Of a stretch of 64,000 nucleotides of DNA, positions 21,402 through 33,341 are shown piece after piece. Where the stretch lies: positions 314 through 64,313 of the forward strand of contig QAOA01002710.1 of the NCBI GenBank assembly GCA_003255065.1, read 5' to 3'. The stretch is from Cercis canadensis. Taxonomy: Eukaryota; Streptophyta; Magnoliopsida; Fabales; Fabaceae. The notes below the pieces were generated by a model. That model did no database searches. It worked only from the letters and a program-made list of their open reading frames with translations, and had not been told where the DNA came from. The position numbers and the translations under genes are program-made. The stretch's first letter is position 1. Every line of letters begins with the position of its first letter.

Positions 21402-24290
21402 ACACCCTTGACCCTTCATTGCCTACTGGTGTTGTGTCTTTTTTACAGAAATTTAAGGACATTTTCTCCAATGATGGTCCAAGCGGATTCCTCCTATGCA
21501 TGGAATTGAGCATCAAATTGACTTCATTCTCGGAATCGTCATTCCAAATAGGCCGGCTTATAGGAGCAGCCCAAAGGAAACCAAGGAGCTTCAAAGGTAA
21601 GTGGGAGAACTCATGACCAAGGGTCATGTGAGGGAAAGCATGAGTCCATGCACAGTGCCGGTGCTTCTAGTTTCTAAGAAGAATGAAACATGAAGGATGT
21701 GTGTTGATTGCCAAGCCGTCAACAAAATCACTGTAAATTATTGTCATCTTATTCCTAGGGTAGATTATATGTTAGATGAATTGCATGGTTCTTGTGTGTT
21801 TTCTAAGATAGATCTTAAGAGTGGATACCATCAAATTAGGATGAAAGAAGAATATGAATGGAAAGCCGCATTTAAAACTAAATATGATTTATATGAATGG
21901 TTAATTATGTCTTTTGGTTTGACTAATGCCCCTAGCATTTTTATGAGATTGATGAACCATGTTTTATGAGCTTTTATTAGTTAGTTTGTTATTTTCTACT
22001 TTGATGATATCTTAATCTATAGTAAGGATTTGAATGAACACCTTAGTCATTTATATGATGTGCTAAGTGTGTTAAGAAAAGAGAAATTGTATGCTAACTT
22101 GAAGAAATGTTCCTTTTGCACTAGTCAAGTTATGTTTCTTGGGTATATTGTAAGTACTAGAGGAATAGAGGTTGATGAAGAAAAGGTAAAGGCTATAAAA
22201 GAACGACCAATGCTTAAGGGTGTTTGTGAAGTGAGAAGTTTTCATGGGTTGACTAGTTTCTATAGGAAATTTGTAAGGGATTTTAACACCCTAGCCGCAC
22301 CTTTAACCAAAATTATTAAGAAAAATGTAGGTTTTAAACAGGGAGAGAAGCAAGAAAAGGCCTTTAATGTCATTAAGGAGAAATTAATTGGTGCACATTT
22401 GCTTGCTTTGCCTGGCTTCTCTAAAGCTTTCGAGATTAAGTGTGATACCTCAGGTATTGGCATTGAAGCTGTGTTGATGCAAGAATGGCGACCTCTTGCA
22501 TATTTCAGTGAAAAGTTTAGAGGAACCACCTTGAACTACCCTACCTATAACAAAAAGATGTATGCTTTGGTGAAAGCTTTGGAAACTTGGCAGCCTTATT
22601 TACTTTCAAAGGAGTTTGTGATTCATACCGATCATGAGTCCTTAAAACATTTGAGAGGGCAGGGTAAGTTGCACAAGTAGCATGCCAAATGGGTTGAGTT
22701 TATTGAAAATTTTCCTTACATAATCAAGTATAAGCAAGGTAAGGAAAATGTGGTTGCCAATGCTTTGTCGCGAAGGTATACTCTTCTTTCTACTCTTGAT
22801 GCCAAGTTGTTAGGATTTGAGTTTGTTAAAGGGATTGTATCATGATGACCCTAATTTTTCTACTATTTTTATTGCTTGTGAAAAGGGTGCATATGATAAA
22901 TTCTGTATGCATGAGGGATATTTGTTTAAGGAAAGTAAGTTGTGTGTGCCTAGAGGATCTATGCATGAATTTCTAGTTAGAGAGGCACACAGTGGAAGTT
23001 TGATGGGACACTTTGGTGTTAAAAAGACCTTAGACATGTTGCATGAACACTTCTTTTGGCCTGAATGAGAGGCGATATTAAAAATTTGTGTGCTAAGTAT
23101 ATTACATGCAAGCATGCTAAGTGTACTACTAATTTTCATGGATTATATACCTCTTGACTCGTTCCCGAAGTGCCATGGGTTGATGTGTCTATAGACTTTT
23201 TCTTAGGTTTACCTCGTTCCAAGAGGGGTTGAGATTCTATTTTTATGGTTGTTGACAGATTTTCCAAGATTGTGCATTTCATTGCTTGCCATAAAACAGA
23301 TGATGCCACCCACATTGCTGATTTGTTCTTCAAGGAAGTGGTTAGATTGTATGGGATGCCTCGGAGAATTGTATATGATCAAGACACCAAGTTCTTGAGC
23401 CAATTTTGGAGAACTTTGTGGGCAAAGCTAGGCACCAAGTTGTTGTTTTCCACCACTTGTCACCCCAAAACGGATGGGTAAACCGAGGTAGTAATTCGAA
23501 CTCTATCTACTTTATTGTGTATGGTGATTAAAAAGAACATTAAGTCTTGGGCAGATTGCTTGCTATTTGTTGAGTTTGCTTATAATCGATATGTGCATTC
23601 CACTATAGAATGTTCCCAATTTGAGGTCACTTATGGTTTTAACCTCTTACCCCATTCAACTTAATCACATTGCCTATGCAACATTGTGCTAACCTAGATT
23701 GCAGGAAAAGGGCTAAACAAGTGAAGCACTTTCATGAGAAGGTTAAGTTGCAAATTAAAAATAGAAATGAACATTATGCAACAGGTGCCAACAAAGGGCG
23801 GAAGAGAGTCATCTTTGAACTCGGCGATTAGGTTTCGCATCATATGAGGAAGGAGCAATTCTCTGTTCAATGATGATCTAAGCTACTGCCGAGAGGAGAC
23901 GGTCCCTTCCAAGTAGTAGCAAGGGTCAACGACAACGCCTACAAGCTAGATCTTCTGGGTGAGTATAATATGAATGCCACATTTAATGTTTATGACCTTT
24001 CTCTCTTTGATGTAGGAAACGATTTGATGATGAATCCTCCTAAAGAAGGGGAGGATGATGAGGATCATGACACCCAATCAAGAGACACAATATCCATGTC
24101 TGTGGGTCTAATCACAAGAGCAAGAGCTAAAAGGATGCAAGGAGCTTTGAACGGCTTGAGTGAGAAGATCGAGACTCAAAGAGCAAGTGTGGATGAAGAC
24201 CAAAGGCCTGTGAACTTCATTTGGACTAAAAATGAAGTTGTTGAAGACAAGCTAGAACCTTGGGCGCCGCGGCGGCCCAAATGACTCAGA
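21402..24290 (+). pseudogene. G1 reverse transcriptase, RNase H and integrase, broken
   Basis: This is the second half of G1. Reverse transcriptase: [53 protein letters not shown] and [12 protein letters not shown] (catalytic FDD). RNase [17 protein letters not shown] and [11 protein letters not shown]. Integrase: EAHSGSLMGHFGVKKTLDML (zinc-binding), [22 protein letters not shown] and a DG-stop-TEVV block in place of the third catalytic region. The tail NATFNVYDLSLFD followed by GEDDEDHD resembles CRM-group chromoviruses. Stops at 21967, 22678, 23066 and 23479 break it. Confidence 0.85.
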
Positions 24291-24342
24291 ATGGCTTCCC
24301 GGCAGAACTTCATATGCCGCAGTGCCCTACAGTAGTGCCACT
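24291..24342. other. Short spacer after G1 pol
   Basis: These 52 bases follow the G1 stop codon. They continue G1 untranslated sequence up to the L2 LTR start at 24343. No feature is recognised. Confidence 0.3.
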
Positions 24343-24432
24343 GATGAACACACTTTTTATACAATAGTTATTCCTCATACTTAGTCTTTTAAACCTCTTT
24401 TGGGCTGAATTGCATAGACTTAGACCTCATTN
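24343..24432 (+). repeat. L2 LTR 5' end, cut at a single N
   Basis: The sequence from TGATGAACACACTTTT to CTCATT matches the first 89 bases of the plus-orientation L2 LTR at 39502. It stops at the N at 24432, so the rest of an L2 LTR (about 1.3 kb) is probably missing from the assembly here. Confidence 0.8.
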
Positions 24433-24960
24433 AAAATGAGCATTTTGATTAGTGGCTCCAGACCTGGACCAACTTTTTGCCATTTTAGGCCTAATTTATG
24501 AGCAATTACACTTAGATTATTACTGTTATCAATTTTAGGATATTTAGCAATTAGTTTTGGCTTATTTAGGTTTTGTTTAAGGCCTTTGGCCCAATTAGAC
24601 TTAGAATTAGGTTTGTTTTCTTTTATAAGGGAGTTGACTCTCTTGTGGCAACATAAATCAAGATATTCAAAATTTGAATGAAGAGAGTTTTCCTTCATTG
24701 TTCTTTGAAAGAACTTTAAGATCTTATTAAGAACTGACGATTCTTGTGGTGATCAACCTAGAACTTATTGCTCACCTTCTATCTTTCTCAAGTGTGGCGT
24801 TCATAAACTTCCTCGGATACCTTCAGTTCCTGCTTTGCTAAGCGATGAGTCGAGGTCTTCATTTTTTTCGTTTTGAAACTCGATTTAGACGGTTCATCGG
24901 GCATTTGGAATCTCTACCTTCAGGTTACTCCATAAGGATTTGCATCAAATGATGTATTAC
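24433..24960 (+). repeat. Possible G1 3' LTR
   Basis: An LTR-like untranslated sequence: AT-rich start, a TATAAGGGAG phrase near 24625 resembling a promoter-to-leader transition, then a mixed-composition region with TTCTTGTGGTGATCAACC. Its place behind G1 pol suggests the G1 3' LTR. No 5' LTR of G1 is present for comparison, so this is inference. Confidence 0.4.
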
Positions 24961-25389
24961 CTAAAATGCCGAAAGATTACAATAAGAAAGTAAAAGACAT
25001 AAAGGAAAAAAAAAAAGAAACAAATTAAAAATCCCCCTTATTTCAAGTTCATTGATTGATAAGTGGGTTCAGTTTATGCGCATCAAGGTTGTTAATAAGA
25101 CCTCCTTTTTCTGATCATTTATGGACATACAAAGATTATGCCATCCGATAAGAACATATATTCCTTATTGGATGATATAACCTATGACTTTCACAAAAGC
25201 AAATTTGCTCATCGAGAGAAACCACTAAACACAAAATGCCAACAAAGCCAAAATGCCAAAGAAACTTCATTCATTTCATTGCAAATACATCAAATTTCCA
25301 AACATGCCCCTTGTTATATCATTTTTAGAAGTACAGGGAGTCACTACATCCTAACATCTCTTTACATTCTTTCAACAATTTTTTAGTTC
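24961..25389. other. AT-rich sequence without recognisable feature
   Basis: No gene, LTR or repeat is recognised. A short plus-strand open frame (25138-25386) has no family features and is taken as chance. Confidence 0.4.
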
Positions 25390-26237
25390 TTCAATAGGTG
25401 CAGTGAATAGAGTGTAGCCCCTATCTACAGTTTGGATTGGTTAGCTCAATCTTTCTACTTTGGCCTCTAAGTCTTTCACCACAGCATAATACTTTTGCCT
25501 CCACAGTGACGACTTCTTCCTTTCTTGATTTAGATTCTCAATTAACTGAATTAGCTCTTCATGAAGACCCGTCATATTTGCTCTAAGTCTCTCTTCTCGT
25601 TCACCGCTTGTTGCCTTCGACTTTCTAAATTTCGACCATTCTCTTATAGTTTAGCTATGTATTGTTCGTATGCTTCTTTTGTTTTCTGCAAATCTAACTT
25701 CCTATACATAGCTTTTTTTTTTTTTTTTNCTGAATTAGCTCTTCATGAAGACCCGTCATATTTGCTCTAAGTCTCTCTTCTCGTTCACCGCTTGTTGCCT
25801 TCGGCTTTCTAAATTTCGACCATTCTCTTATAGTTTAGCTATGTATTGTTCGTATGCTTCTTTTGTTTTCTGCAAATCTAACTTCCTATACATAGCTTTT
25901 TTTTTTTTTTCGTATGTGCCTAGCATTTCGTCTTGTTTCTTTATAATGACCTTCAAGGAAGCAATCTCCTTTCTTGCTCTGGTCAATTATGCTTCTTTAT
26001 CCTTCATTATTTGGTCATGACTCCTCATCAACTGCTCTATGTGTTCAAAGGTGTTATCTTCAAGCATGCGAATCTTCCCCTCCAGCTTTCTTGTCTTATA
26101 TTTTGAAAATGCATGTTTTTGCTCCCATTCTTGCTTTTCTTTTTTCGATTTTACCAATTTTTCCCTCATATTTTCTAACTCACGGATCTTTAAGTTGAGC
26201 TGCTCTATTCTTTCATCTATTGAATCAACTCCTATTG
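25390..26237 (-). pseudogene. Coiled-coil protein fragment, broken
   Basis: Minus-strand translation gives a long charged heptad-like helix: IDERIEQLNLKIRELENMRE at the 5' side, then KSKKEKQEWEQKH, IASLKVIIKKQDEML, DLQKTKEAYEQYIAKL and ERKKSSLWRQKYYAVVKDLE. Several stops interrupt it (near 25983, 25648 and 25560). The style resembles the helical tails of plant DUF7745-type or other repeat-associated proteins, but I do not recognise the family for certain. The duplication around the N at 25729 lies inside it and inflates its length. Confidence 0.5.
25546..25912. repeat. 183-base direct duplication flanking a single N
   Basis: Positions 25546-25728 and 25730-25912 are almost identical (one difference, TTCGAC versus TTCGGC), separated by the N at 25729 next to a poly-T run. 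This again looks like unmerged overlapping contig ends. Confidence 0.9.
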
Positions 26238-27436
26238 CAGGAATTCTAAAGAGATGGAATTGCTGCATACCATATATGCATACAAATTTTGTATTCTAGA
26301 ATTTAGGTGAACAACACCTTCATGAATTGTTCCTTTCTTGCCTTGACCAAGGGTAGTGCTATCTCCATTCTATCCAATTCCAACAACAACAAGAAGAATT
26401 TATTTACAAAATTTCTTTTCTCATTTTTTTTATTTATTTACTATTTGCAAAAATCTAAATGCTAATGGATGGGCCAAATGGGCTAGACTAACAATGGACT
26501 AGACCTGGGATTTGCTTTATTACAAAGGCCAAAATATAAAAAGTAATAATAAAAAATTAAGAACATATATCTTTTCGAAAATCATTCATTTTTTTTATGC
26601 CGGAAAAACACCTGGACAAAATATGGTGTCTACTGAGGTAGAGAGGGTAAAGTACAGCAAAGCTAGTAAAATTCTAACTACCAACCTAGCATTGATGCCC
26701 TGCTTGCCTCAACATCAGTGTCCTTAGCCCTAGTTTGAGCTTAAACCCCAGTATGAATATTCGCTTAAATAAAGGGCAAGGTTAGTATGATTTTGTAACA
26801 CATTAAAACTAGTTACTTTAAAGGATCCATACCAAGAGAGGAGGGAAGCATAGCTTCCAAGGAATTCAGGGTGTGTGAATCTGAACCAACAAATAGAAAT
26901 TAGCCTATTCTATATAGACTATAAAAGAAACTTAGTAGAGAAAACAGTGAAAGAGAGACAAAACATACCAATAGGTACATTGGCATCAGGAATGTTAGCA
27001 TTGCCCCCTTTGTCAGTACTTTCTAGAGTCAATTGGACTTGAACCCCCTATACTTTTGGTGTTTCTTTTTGTCCCAAGTTAGATGTTCCTTTCGCCATCC
27101 CTTTTTTCAAGCACTTCCATTTTGGCAAAACCTTCCTCCTTATAGATTTGCTTAAGATTGGAAACAAAATAGTGACCCTCACCTTCAACTTGATGGTTCC
27201 TATCTGGTTCTATTAGCTGTTTGTTCTCACCCTTAGTGTTCACATGTGACAAGGCATGGTCATCACCTTGAGAAGAAATGTGACTAGATGAATTATCCTT
27301 GCCTTTACTTGCCTTGTGCCTTGTACTGCCACAAGCATCCTACTCAAAGGATAATATGTTACACAACTTAAGAAAAAAGTGTAAACTGTAAACTAAGCAT
27401 GAGAAAAACAATCCTACTCTCAAATCAACTAGTAAT
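26238..27436 (-). pseudogene. CNL 3'-terminal exon block, copy A
   Basis: The minus strand contains an exon-like piece around 26238-26390 ending SISLEF, with a NSRIQNLY phrase of the type that closes CNL LRR domains. It also has a hydrophilic exon-like region at about 27050-27340 with SSQGDDHALSHV, HQVEGEGHYFVSNLKQI and KEEGFAKME. Copy B (27449-28378) has the same parts in the same order. Copy A carries about 240 extra bases near 26400-26640. Confidence 0.6.
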
Positions 27437-27448
27437 AAGGAGAAAATC

Positions 27449-28378
27449 CAGGAATTCTAAAGAGATGGAATTGTTGCATACCATATCTATATACAACTTT
27501 TGTATTGTAGAATTTAGATGAACAACACCTTCATGAATTGTTCCTTTCTTGCCTTGACCAAGGGCAGTGCTATCTCCATTCTGTCCAATTCCAACAACAA
27601 GAAGAAGAATTTGTGCAAAATAACCAAAAAGAGGCAGAGAGAGGGGAAAATGCAGCAAAGCTAGTAAAATTCTAACTACTAACCTAGCAATGATGCCCTC
27701 CTTGCCTCAGCGTCAATGTCCTCAACCCTGCTTTGAGCATACACCCCTGTCTGAATATTCACTTAAATAAAGGGCAAGGTCAGTATGCTTCTATAAAACT
27801 GTAAAACCAGTTACTGTAAAGGATCCTTTTGGCAAAGGGGATGCTTTACCTTCTAAGGTTTCTGAGAATGTCCTATGTTTTCCCTAATACCGCCACCTTT
27901 AGGATCCAAAACCAATTGGACTTGAACCCCCTCTACTTCTGGTGTTTCTTTCTGCAAGTCAAATGCTTCCTCTTGTGTATGCCTGAAGGAAAGTTCTTCA
28001 TCAACTCCCTTGCCACCTCCAACCAACTCATTTTTAATACTCGTTGTCCCTATGCCAGGCACTTGCATTTTAGCAAAGTTGTCCTCATGACAGATTTGCT
28101 TAAGATTGGCTATAGAATAGTGAAGCTCACCTTCAGCCTGATGCTTCTTATCTAGTTCATTCTTATGTATGTTCTTGCCCTTAATGTCCACATGTGATAA
28201 AGCATGGTCATTACCTTGAGAAGACCTGTGAATAGATAAGTTCTCCTTGCTTTCACTTTTCTCGCTCCTTGTACTGCTAGAAGCTACCTACTCAAAGGAT
28301 AATATATTACACAATTTAAGAAAATAGTGTAAGTAAGCATGAGAAAGACAAGTCAACTCTCAATTAAGCTAACTAGTG
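27449..28378 (-). pseudogene. CNL 3'-terminal exon block, copy B
   Basis: Minus-strand exon-like pieces: VVHLNSTIQKLYIDMVCNNS (about 27450-27600), and 27853-28260 with SSQGNDHALSHVDIKGKN, HQAEGELHYSIANLKQICHE and GVDEELSFRHTQEEAFDLQK. It is a direct tandem copy of block A, with many substitutions. A LNSTIQKLY-type phrase is typical of the last LRR exon of CNL genes. The function of the hydrophilic part is unknown to me. Confidence 0.6.
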
Positions 28379-28493
28379 TTCTTTCCATCATAAAGAAAAA
28401 TAAAATAAAATCATATGCTATTATTGTATTGCCTATCTCAGTCTGAAATAGACCAACATGAGAAAAATAAAAGGAAGAAAAACCCCAAAAGTT

Positions 28494-29345
28494 TTAGGAA
28501 GTTGAAATTTCACTTACTGTATTATTGTACAACTTCAATATAGTTGAGTTAAGATCACCCTCCCAACAACGTTCATCTTTTTTGTCTGCTTGCACATTCT
28601 GTAGCTTTGGTGTCTTGGACACTCCCTCAGAAAATGTTTTCATCTTAGGACAGTGGCATATAACAACATTTTCCAAAGATGGGGAATTTGAAGAGATAGT
28701 TTCTTGAGCAAAAGCTTTCCAAGCATGGTAAATTTTGAAGCTTTATACTTTCCAATCTGCTGAATGTAATCTCATATATTGTTCCAACAACCTTGTATGC
28801 AACTATTTCTTTTGTCATTCCACATTCCTTTATCTCCATTATGGTGAGTTGGCCCAGGCTTTTTGAGCCATCAAATCCTTCTTCCCATCCAACAATATTC
28901 TCAATTTCAGTGCAATTTTCTATCGTTAGCTCTTGAAGTTGCAAATGAGCTTTCACAACAGAGATTGGAAATAGATATTTTAGGCTGTGACAGTATGAAG
29001 CGTTTATTACGTACAGCCACCAAAAATCAAGAATTCCTTGTGGATCTTTGTTCCATACATGCTTTAGATTTGGTAGGGAAGTTAAAGTCAATTTGCTCAA
29101 CTTCATGGCGAGTGCATCGTCTCTCTCCTTATCTGTGGTCCCCTCTAGATCAAGCACAACTTCTACTGAGTCACAAGATTCTACTTTCAGCTCTTCCAAA
29201 TTGAATAAGCACTTCAATAGATTCAATGGAAGCACTTTTGAGAACCATTCACAATTTGAAAGTGTCAGAGTATTCAAATTGTGAAATGACCCATCAAGAA
29301 GTTGGCTATGCCATATTTACTCGAGCTTTGGATACTCTAAAAGAT
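28494..29345 (-). pseudogene. CNL LRR exon, C-terminal part
   Basis: The minus strand encodes irregular CNL-type leucine-rich repeats: IWHSQLLDGSFHNLNTLTLS, LFNLEELKVESCDSVEVVLD, LTSLPNLKHVWNKDPQGILD, YCHSLKYLFPISVVKAHLQL and ELTIENCTEIENIVGWEEG. After a one-base frameshift near 28685 it continues CPKMKTFSEGVSKTPKL and CWEGDLNSTILKLY. A stop lies near 29325. The LRR domain of such proteins senses effectors or modified host proteins. The adjoining upstream exon is lost in the N gap. Confidence 0.85.
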
Positions 29346-29495
29346 TCAAATGCTCTAGTTGCTAATATAACTATGCAATCAAATATGTTTAGTTAGATTT
29401 GATAAGTACATGTATGACTTACATACAAATACATAATTAAACACCATTTGTATGTTCCTTAAAATCCTGTGCTATAACTTTGAACTAAAAATTAA

Positions 29496-30349
29496 NNNNN
29501 NNNNNNNNNNNNNNNNNNNNNNNNNNNNNNNNNNNNNNNNNNNNNNNNNNNNNNNNNNNNNNNNNNNNNNNNNNNNNNNNNNNNNNNNNNNNNNNNNNNN
29601 NNNNNNNNNNNNNNNNNNNNNNNNNNNNNNNNNNNNNNNNNNNNNNNNNNNNNNNNNNNNNNNNNNNNNNNNNNNNNNNNNNNNNNNNNNNNNNNNNNNN
29701 NNNNNNNNNNNNNNNNNNNNNNNNNNNNNNNNNNNNNNNNNNNNNNNNNNNNNNNNNNNNNNNNNNNNNNNNNNNNNNNNNNNNNNNNNNNNNNNNNNNN
29801 NNNNNNNNNNNNNNNNNNNNNNNNNNNNNNNNNNNNNNNNNNNNNNNNNNNNNNNNNNNNNNNNNNNNNNNNNNNNNNNNNNNNNNNNNNNNNNNNNNNN
29901 NNNNNNNNNNNNNNNNNNNNNNNNNNNNNNNNNNNNNNNNNNNNNNNNNNNNNNNNNNNNNNNNNNNNNNNNNNNNNNNNNNNNNNNNNNNNNNNNNNNN
30001 NNNNNNNNNNNNNNNNNNNNNNNNNNNNNNNNNNNNNNNNNNNNNNNNNNNNNNNNNNNNNNNNNNNNNNNNNNNNNNNNNNNNNNNNNNNNNNNNNNNN
30101 NNNNNNNNNNNNNNNNNNNNNNNNNNNNNNNNNNNNNNNNNNNNNNNNNNNNNNNNNNNNNNNNNNNNNNNNNNNNNNNNNNNNNNNNNNNNNNNNNNNN
30201 NNNNNNNNNNNNNNNNNNNNNNNNNNNNNNNNNNNNNNNNNNNNNNNNNNNNNNNNNNNNNNNNNNNNNNNNNNNNNNNNNNNNNNNNNNNNNNNNNNNN
30301 NNNNNNNNNNNNNNNNNNNNNNNNNNNNNNNNNNNNNNNNNNNNNNNNN
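29496..30349. other. Assembly gap of 854 N
   Basis: Unknown sequence. Open frames that run through it are artefacts. From context it should contain the CNL intron or exon between 32587 and 29345; the unique piece 32387-32612 probably belongs in this interval. Confidence 0.95.
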
Positions 30350-32385
30350 AGACTTTTGTCCACCATGATTTCTCGAGGATCCTTATCATCAGCAAATTGC
30401 GTCTTATTCTGCTGAGCTTTAGAAGGTGTTTTGTCTTCAAAATAAAAGCCAATTAGTGCAGGTAGATATTCTAATGTCAAAGTCTGTAATTCTACGAACT
30501 GGAGCATGCCAACAACCTTTCCATCATCTGAAACTATTCCCTCCAAAAGGTCACAAAATGAAACTTCAATTTCGTTCATTAAGTTGTGGAAGAGATCTTA
30601 GATGAGAAAATGAAGAAAGGCTCCTCATTTTAGGACAAAACTGCACTTCAACAACCTTCAATTTGGAAAAGGATCCCTTTGTAAGAGAGCCATTGCATAA
30701 TTTTACCAAGTTCGATAACTTGTCGACACCCTATGACTCTAAGTTGGGAAAGAGATTGATATAGATTGAAAATAGCAGTATGGTAAAAAAACCTGATTCG
30801 AGGTCAGGAATCTCCAGAAAATAACAAGAGAGAAAAGATTCATAAAATTCTTCTATATCCTTTTATTATTTCAGAGTTTAGTTATATGAGGGATACAATC
30901 CTTGAATCCCCTTAAAAAGTGGATCTATAACTAATTCTTATAACTAATTCCTATTGACTCTTATGCATTCCATTTCCTTCCCAAGCACGTTCCTTCAACA
31001 GAAATATGCTAACTGATTCGTTCCTTTTTAGTGCGCATACTCATCCCACCCATGGGGCCTTCTGATTTCTCTATAAGGTCTTGTTATATTCCTTTCCTCA
31101 CCAGTTGCATTAGGTCCATTAAAACACTTGGCTTTATTCCTATCATTGCCACCCCCAGTGAGAGTCACCTTGTCCTCAAGGTGGATGTTGGGAAATTCTT
31201 CTTTTAAGTTAGCCAATAATTCCCACGAAGTCTCCTCAGGATAAAGCCCCTACCATTGGACCAAAACTAGTATCTTTTCGTCACCATTCTCGCTCACAAT
31301 CTTTTGATCCAAGATAGCCAGTGGATAAATTAATAGCTGATGATGATCATCTGCCGGTGGTAGATCAACTGCAGCTATAGGAGGGGAACCATGATGTGCT
31401 TTCAATTTAGAACAATGGAACACCGGATATATTTTAGAGGTATTAGGTAAAGCTAACCGATATGCCACTGGTCCAATGCGTTTCAGCACTTGAAAATGAC
31501 CATAGAAACGTCTAGCAAGCTTTTGGATTCTGGTATGAGCCACTGATGTTTGACGGTAGGGTCTCAGTTTTACATACACCTAATCTCCCATATTATATGC
31601 AACATCCCTGCGTTTCTTGTCAGCATACAACTTCATTTGCTCCTGTGCTTTGAGTAGTTTCTGCCTCAATACCTTAAGGGCTTCATTGCGGTTTCTCAAC
31701 TCGGCTTCTACAGCTTCAACAAGGAAGAACCCAAGATATACTGAGGTATAATAGGAGGTGGCATGCCAAAAATGATTTGGAAGGGGGACATTGCAGTTGT
31801 GGAGTGAACAGTCGTATTATAAGTCCATTCAGCCTAAGGTAATAGACGTCCCCATTGTTTTGGTTGGTCATGGCAGAAAACCCGCAAGTATTGCTGCAAC
31901 ACCTGGTTAACCACCTCAGTCTGGCCATTTGATTGAGGGTGATATGATGTACTCATTCGTAATTGAGTCTTACTTAATTTAAAAAGTTCCCTCCAAAAAT
32001 GGCTAATAAAGATTGAGTCCCTATCATAAATGAGACTTTTAGGAATGCCATGAAGTTTGCACACCATAGAAGTAAATAATTCTGCTACTCTTGATGCTGT
32101 GTAGTGTGTAGGCAATAATCCAAAATGAGCTACCTTCGAAAATCGGTCTACTACCACTAAGATGGTGGTATGGCCTTGAAATGGTGGTAACCCGACAATA
32201 AAGTCTAAAGACAGATCTTCCCATACTCAATATAGTGGTTCTATTGGTTGCAACAGGCCTGCAGGTAATGAAGTTGGGATTTTGGTTTGCTGGCATGGAA
32301 TACAAGACTAGACAAATTGTATCACATCCTTGCACAAACTAGGCCAAAAAAAATTAGCACTTACCCTGCTCAATGTTTTGGCAAA
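30350..32385. repeat. 2-kb direct duplication, copy 1 (copy 2 at 32613-34636)
   Basis: From the phrase AGACTTTTGTCCACC to TTTTGGCAAA the two copies run in parallel, with small indels (for example 30914 and 31150) and scattered substitutions. Copy 1 lies between the 854-N gap and the single N at 32386. It contains a CNL LRR piece (30780-30350), a G2 LTR (30781-31000), and G2 chromodomain and integrase parts (31028-32335). The bounding by gaps on both sides suggests an alternative-haplotype contig inserted in series rather than a biological duplication. Confidence 0.85.
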
Positions 32386-32386
32386 N

Positions 32387-32586
32387 AAAAAAAAAACTAT
32401 ATTATATGTTTTAACAGGAAGATTATCAACATAAAAATATGAAGAAATTTTATTACTATATTGACCAGAATTAATTTATCATTTCATAAATATAATTTCA
32501 CTTTAAGATGCATTAAGGAAATTATAAAAATGCATAGTAGATACCTAGTATTAAGCTTTGGTTGCAAAGTATTAAGCATACATTCT
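32387..32586 (-). other. CNL intron sequence
   Basis: This AT-rich stretch lies on the 3' side of the donor site that ends the LRR exon at 32587 (minus-strand GTATGC). It is unique in the window and holds no coding sequence. Confidence 0.5.
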
Positions 32587-33043
32587 CAGAGAAAAGTGCA
32601 ACTGGAGGATCAAGACTTTTGTCCACCATGATTTCTCGAGGATCCTTATCATCAGCAAATTGCGTCTTATTCTGCTGAGCTTTAGAAGGTGTTTTGTCTT
32701 CAAAATAAAAGCCAATTAGTGCAGGTAGATATTCTAATGTCAAAGTGTGTACTTCTACAAACTAGAGCATGCCAACAACCTTTCCATCATCTAAAACTAT
32801 TCCCTCCAAAAGGTCACAAAATGAAACTTCAATTTCGTTCATTAAGTTGTGGAAGAGATCTTAGATGAGAAAATGAAGAAAGGCTCCTCATTTTAGGACA
32901 AAACTGCACTTCAACAACCTTCAATTTGGAAAAGGATCCCTTTGTAAGAGAGCCATTGCATAATTTTACCAAGTTCGATAACTTGTCGACATCCTATGAC
33001 TCTAAGTTGGGAAAGAGATTGATATAGATTGAAAATAGCAGTA
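32587..33043 (-). pseudogene. CNL LRR exon, middle part
   Basis: The minus strand reads INLFPNLES, then VDKLSNLVKLCNGSLTKGSF, KLKVVEVQFCPKMRSL, LNEIEVSFCDLLEGIVSDDG and FVELQTLTLEYLPALIGFYF, all CNL LRR units, and ends LDPPVALFSEN before a GT donor. Stops occur within it (for example in the ES-stop-GVDKL context). Its 5' side is cut at 33043 by the G2 LTR. The part of the gene before it continues at 41645. A second copy is at 30780-30350. Confidence 0.85.
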
Positions 33044-33258
33044 TGGTAAAAAAACCTGATTCGAGGTCAGGAATCTCCAGAAAATAACAAGAGAGAAAAG
33101 ATTCATAAAATTCTTCTATATCCTTTTATTATTTCAGAGTTTAGTTATATAAGGGATACAATCCTTGAATGCCCTTAAAAATCTATAACTAATTCTTATA
33201 ACTAATTCCTATTGACTCTTATGCATTCCATTTCCTTCCCAAGCACGTTCCTTCAACA
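33044..33258 (-). repeat. Candidate short LTR of G2 (3' LTR)
   Basis: The minus strand starts TGTTGAAGGAACGTGC and ends TTTTTTACCA, just where CNL coding similarity stops. Short LTRs fit Reina-type chromoviruses. The copy at 30781-31000 matches. The 5' LTR that would prove the borders is missing, so the exact ends are tentative. Confidence 0.5.
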
Positions 33259-33341
33259 GAAATATGCTAACTGATTCCTTCCTTTTTAGTGCGCATACTC
33301 ATCTCACCCATGGGGCCTTCTAATTTCTCTATAAGGTCTTG

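Noticed and set aside
29452..30579. Long open frames on both strands through the 854-N gap
   Set aside because: They exist only because N codons are not stops; the flanks are CNL exon and intron sequence.
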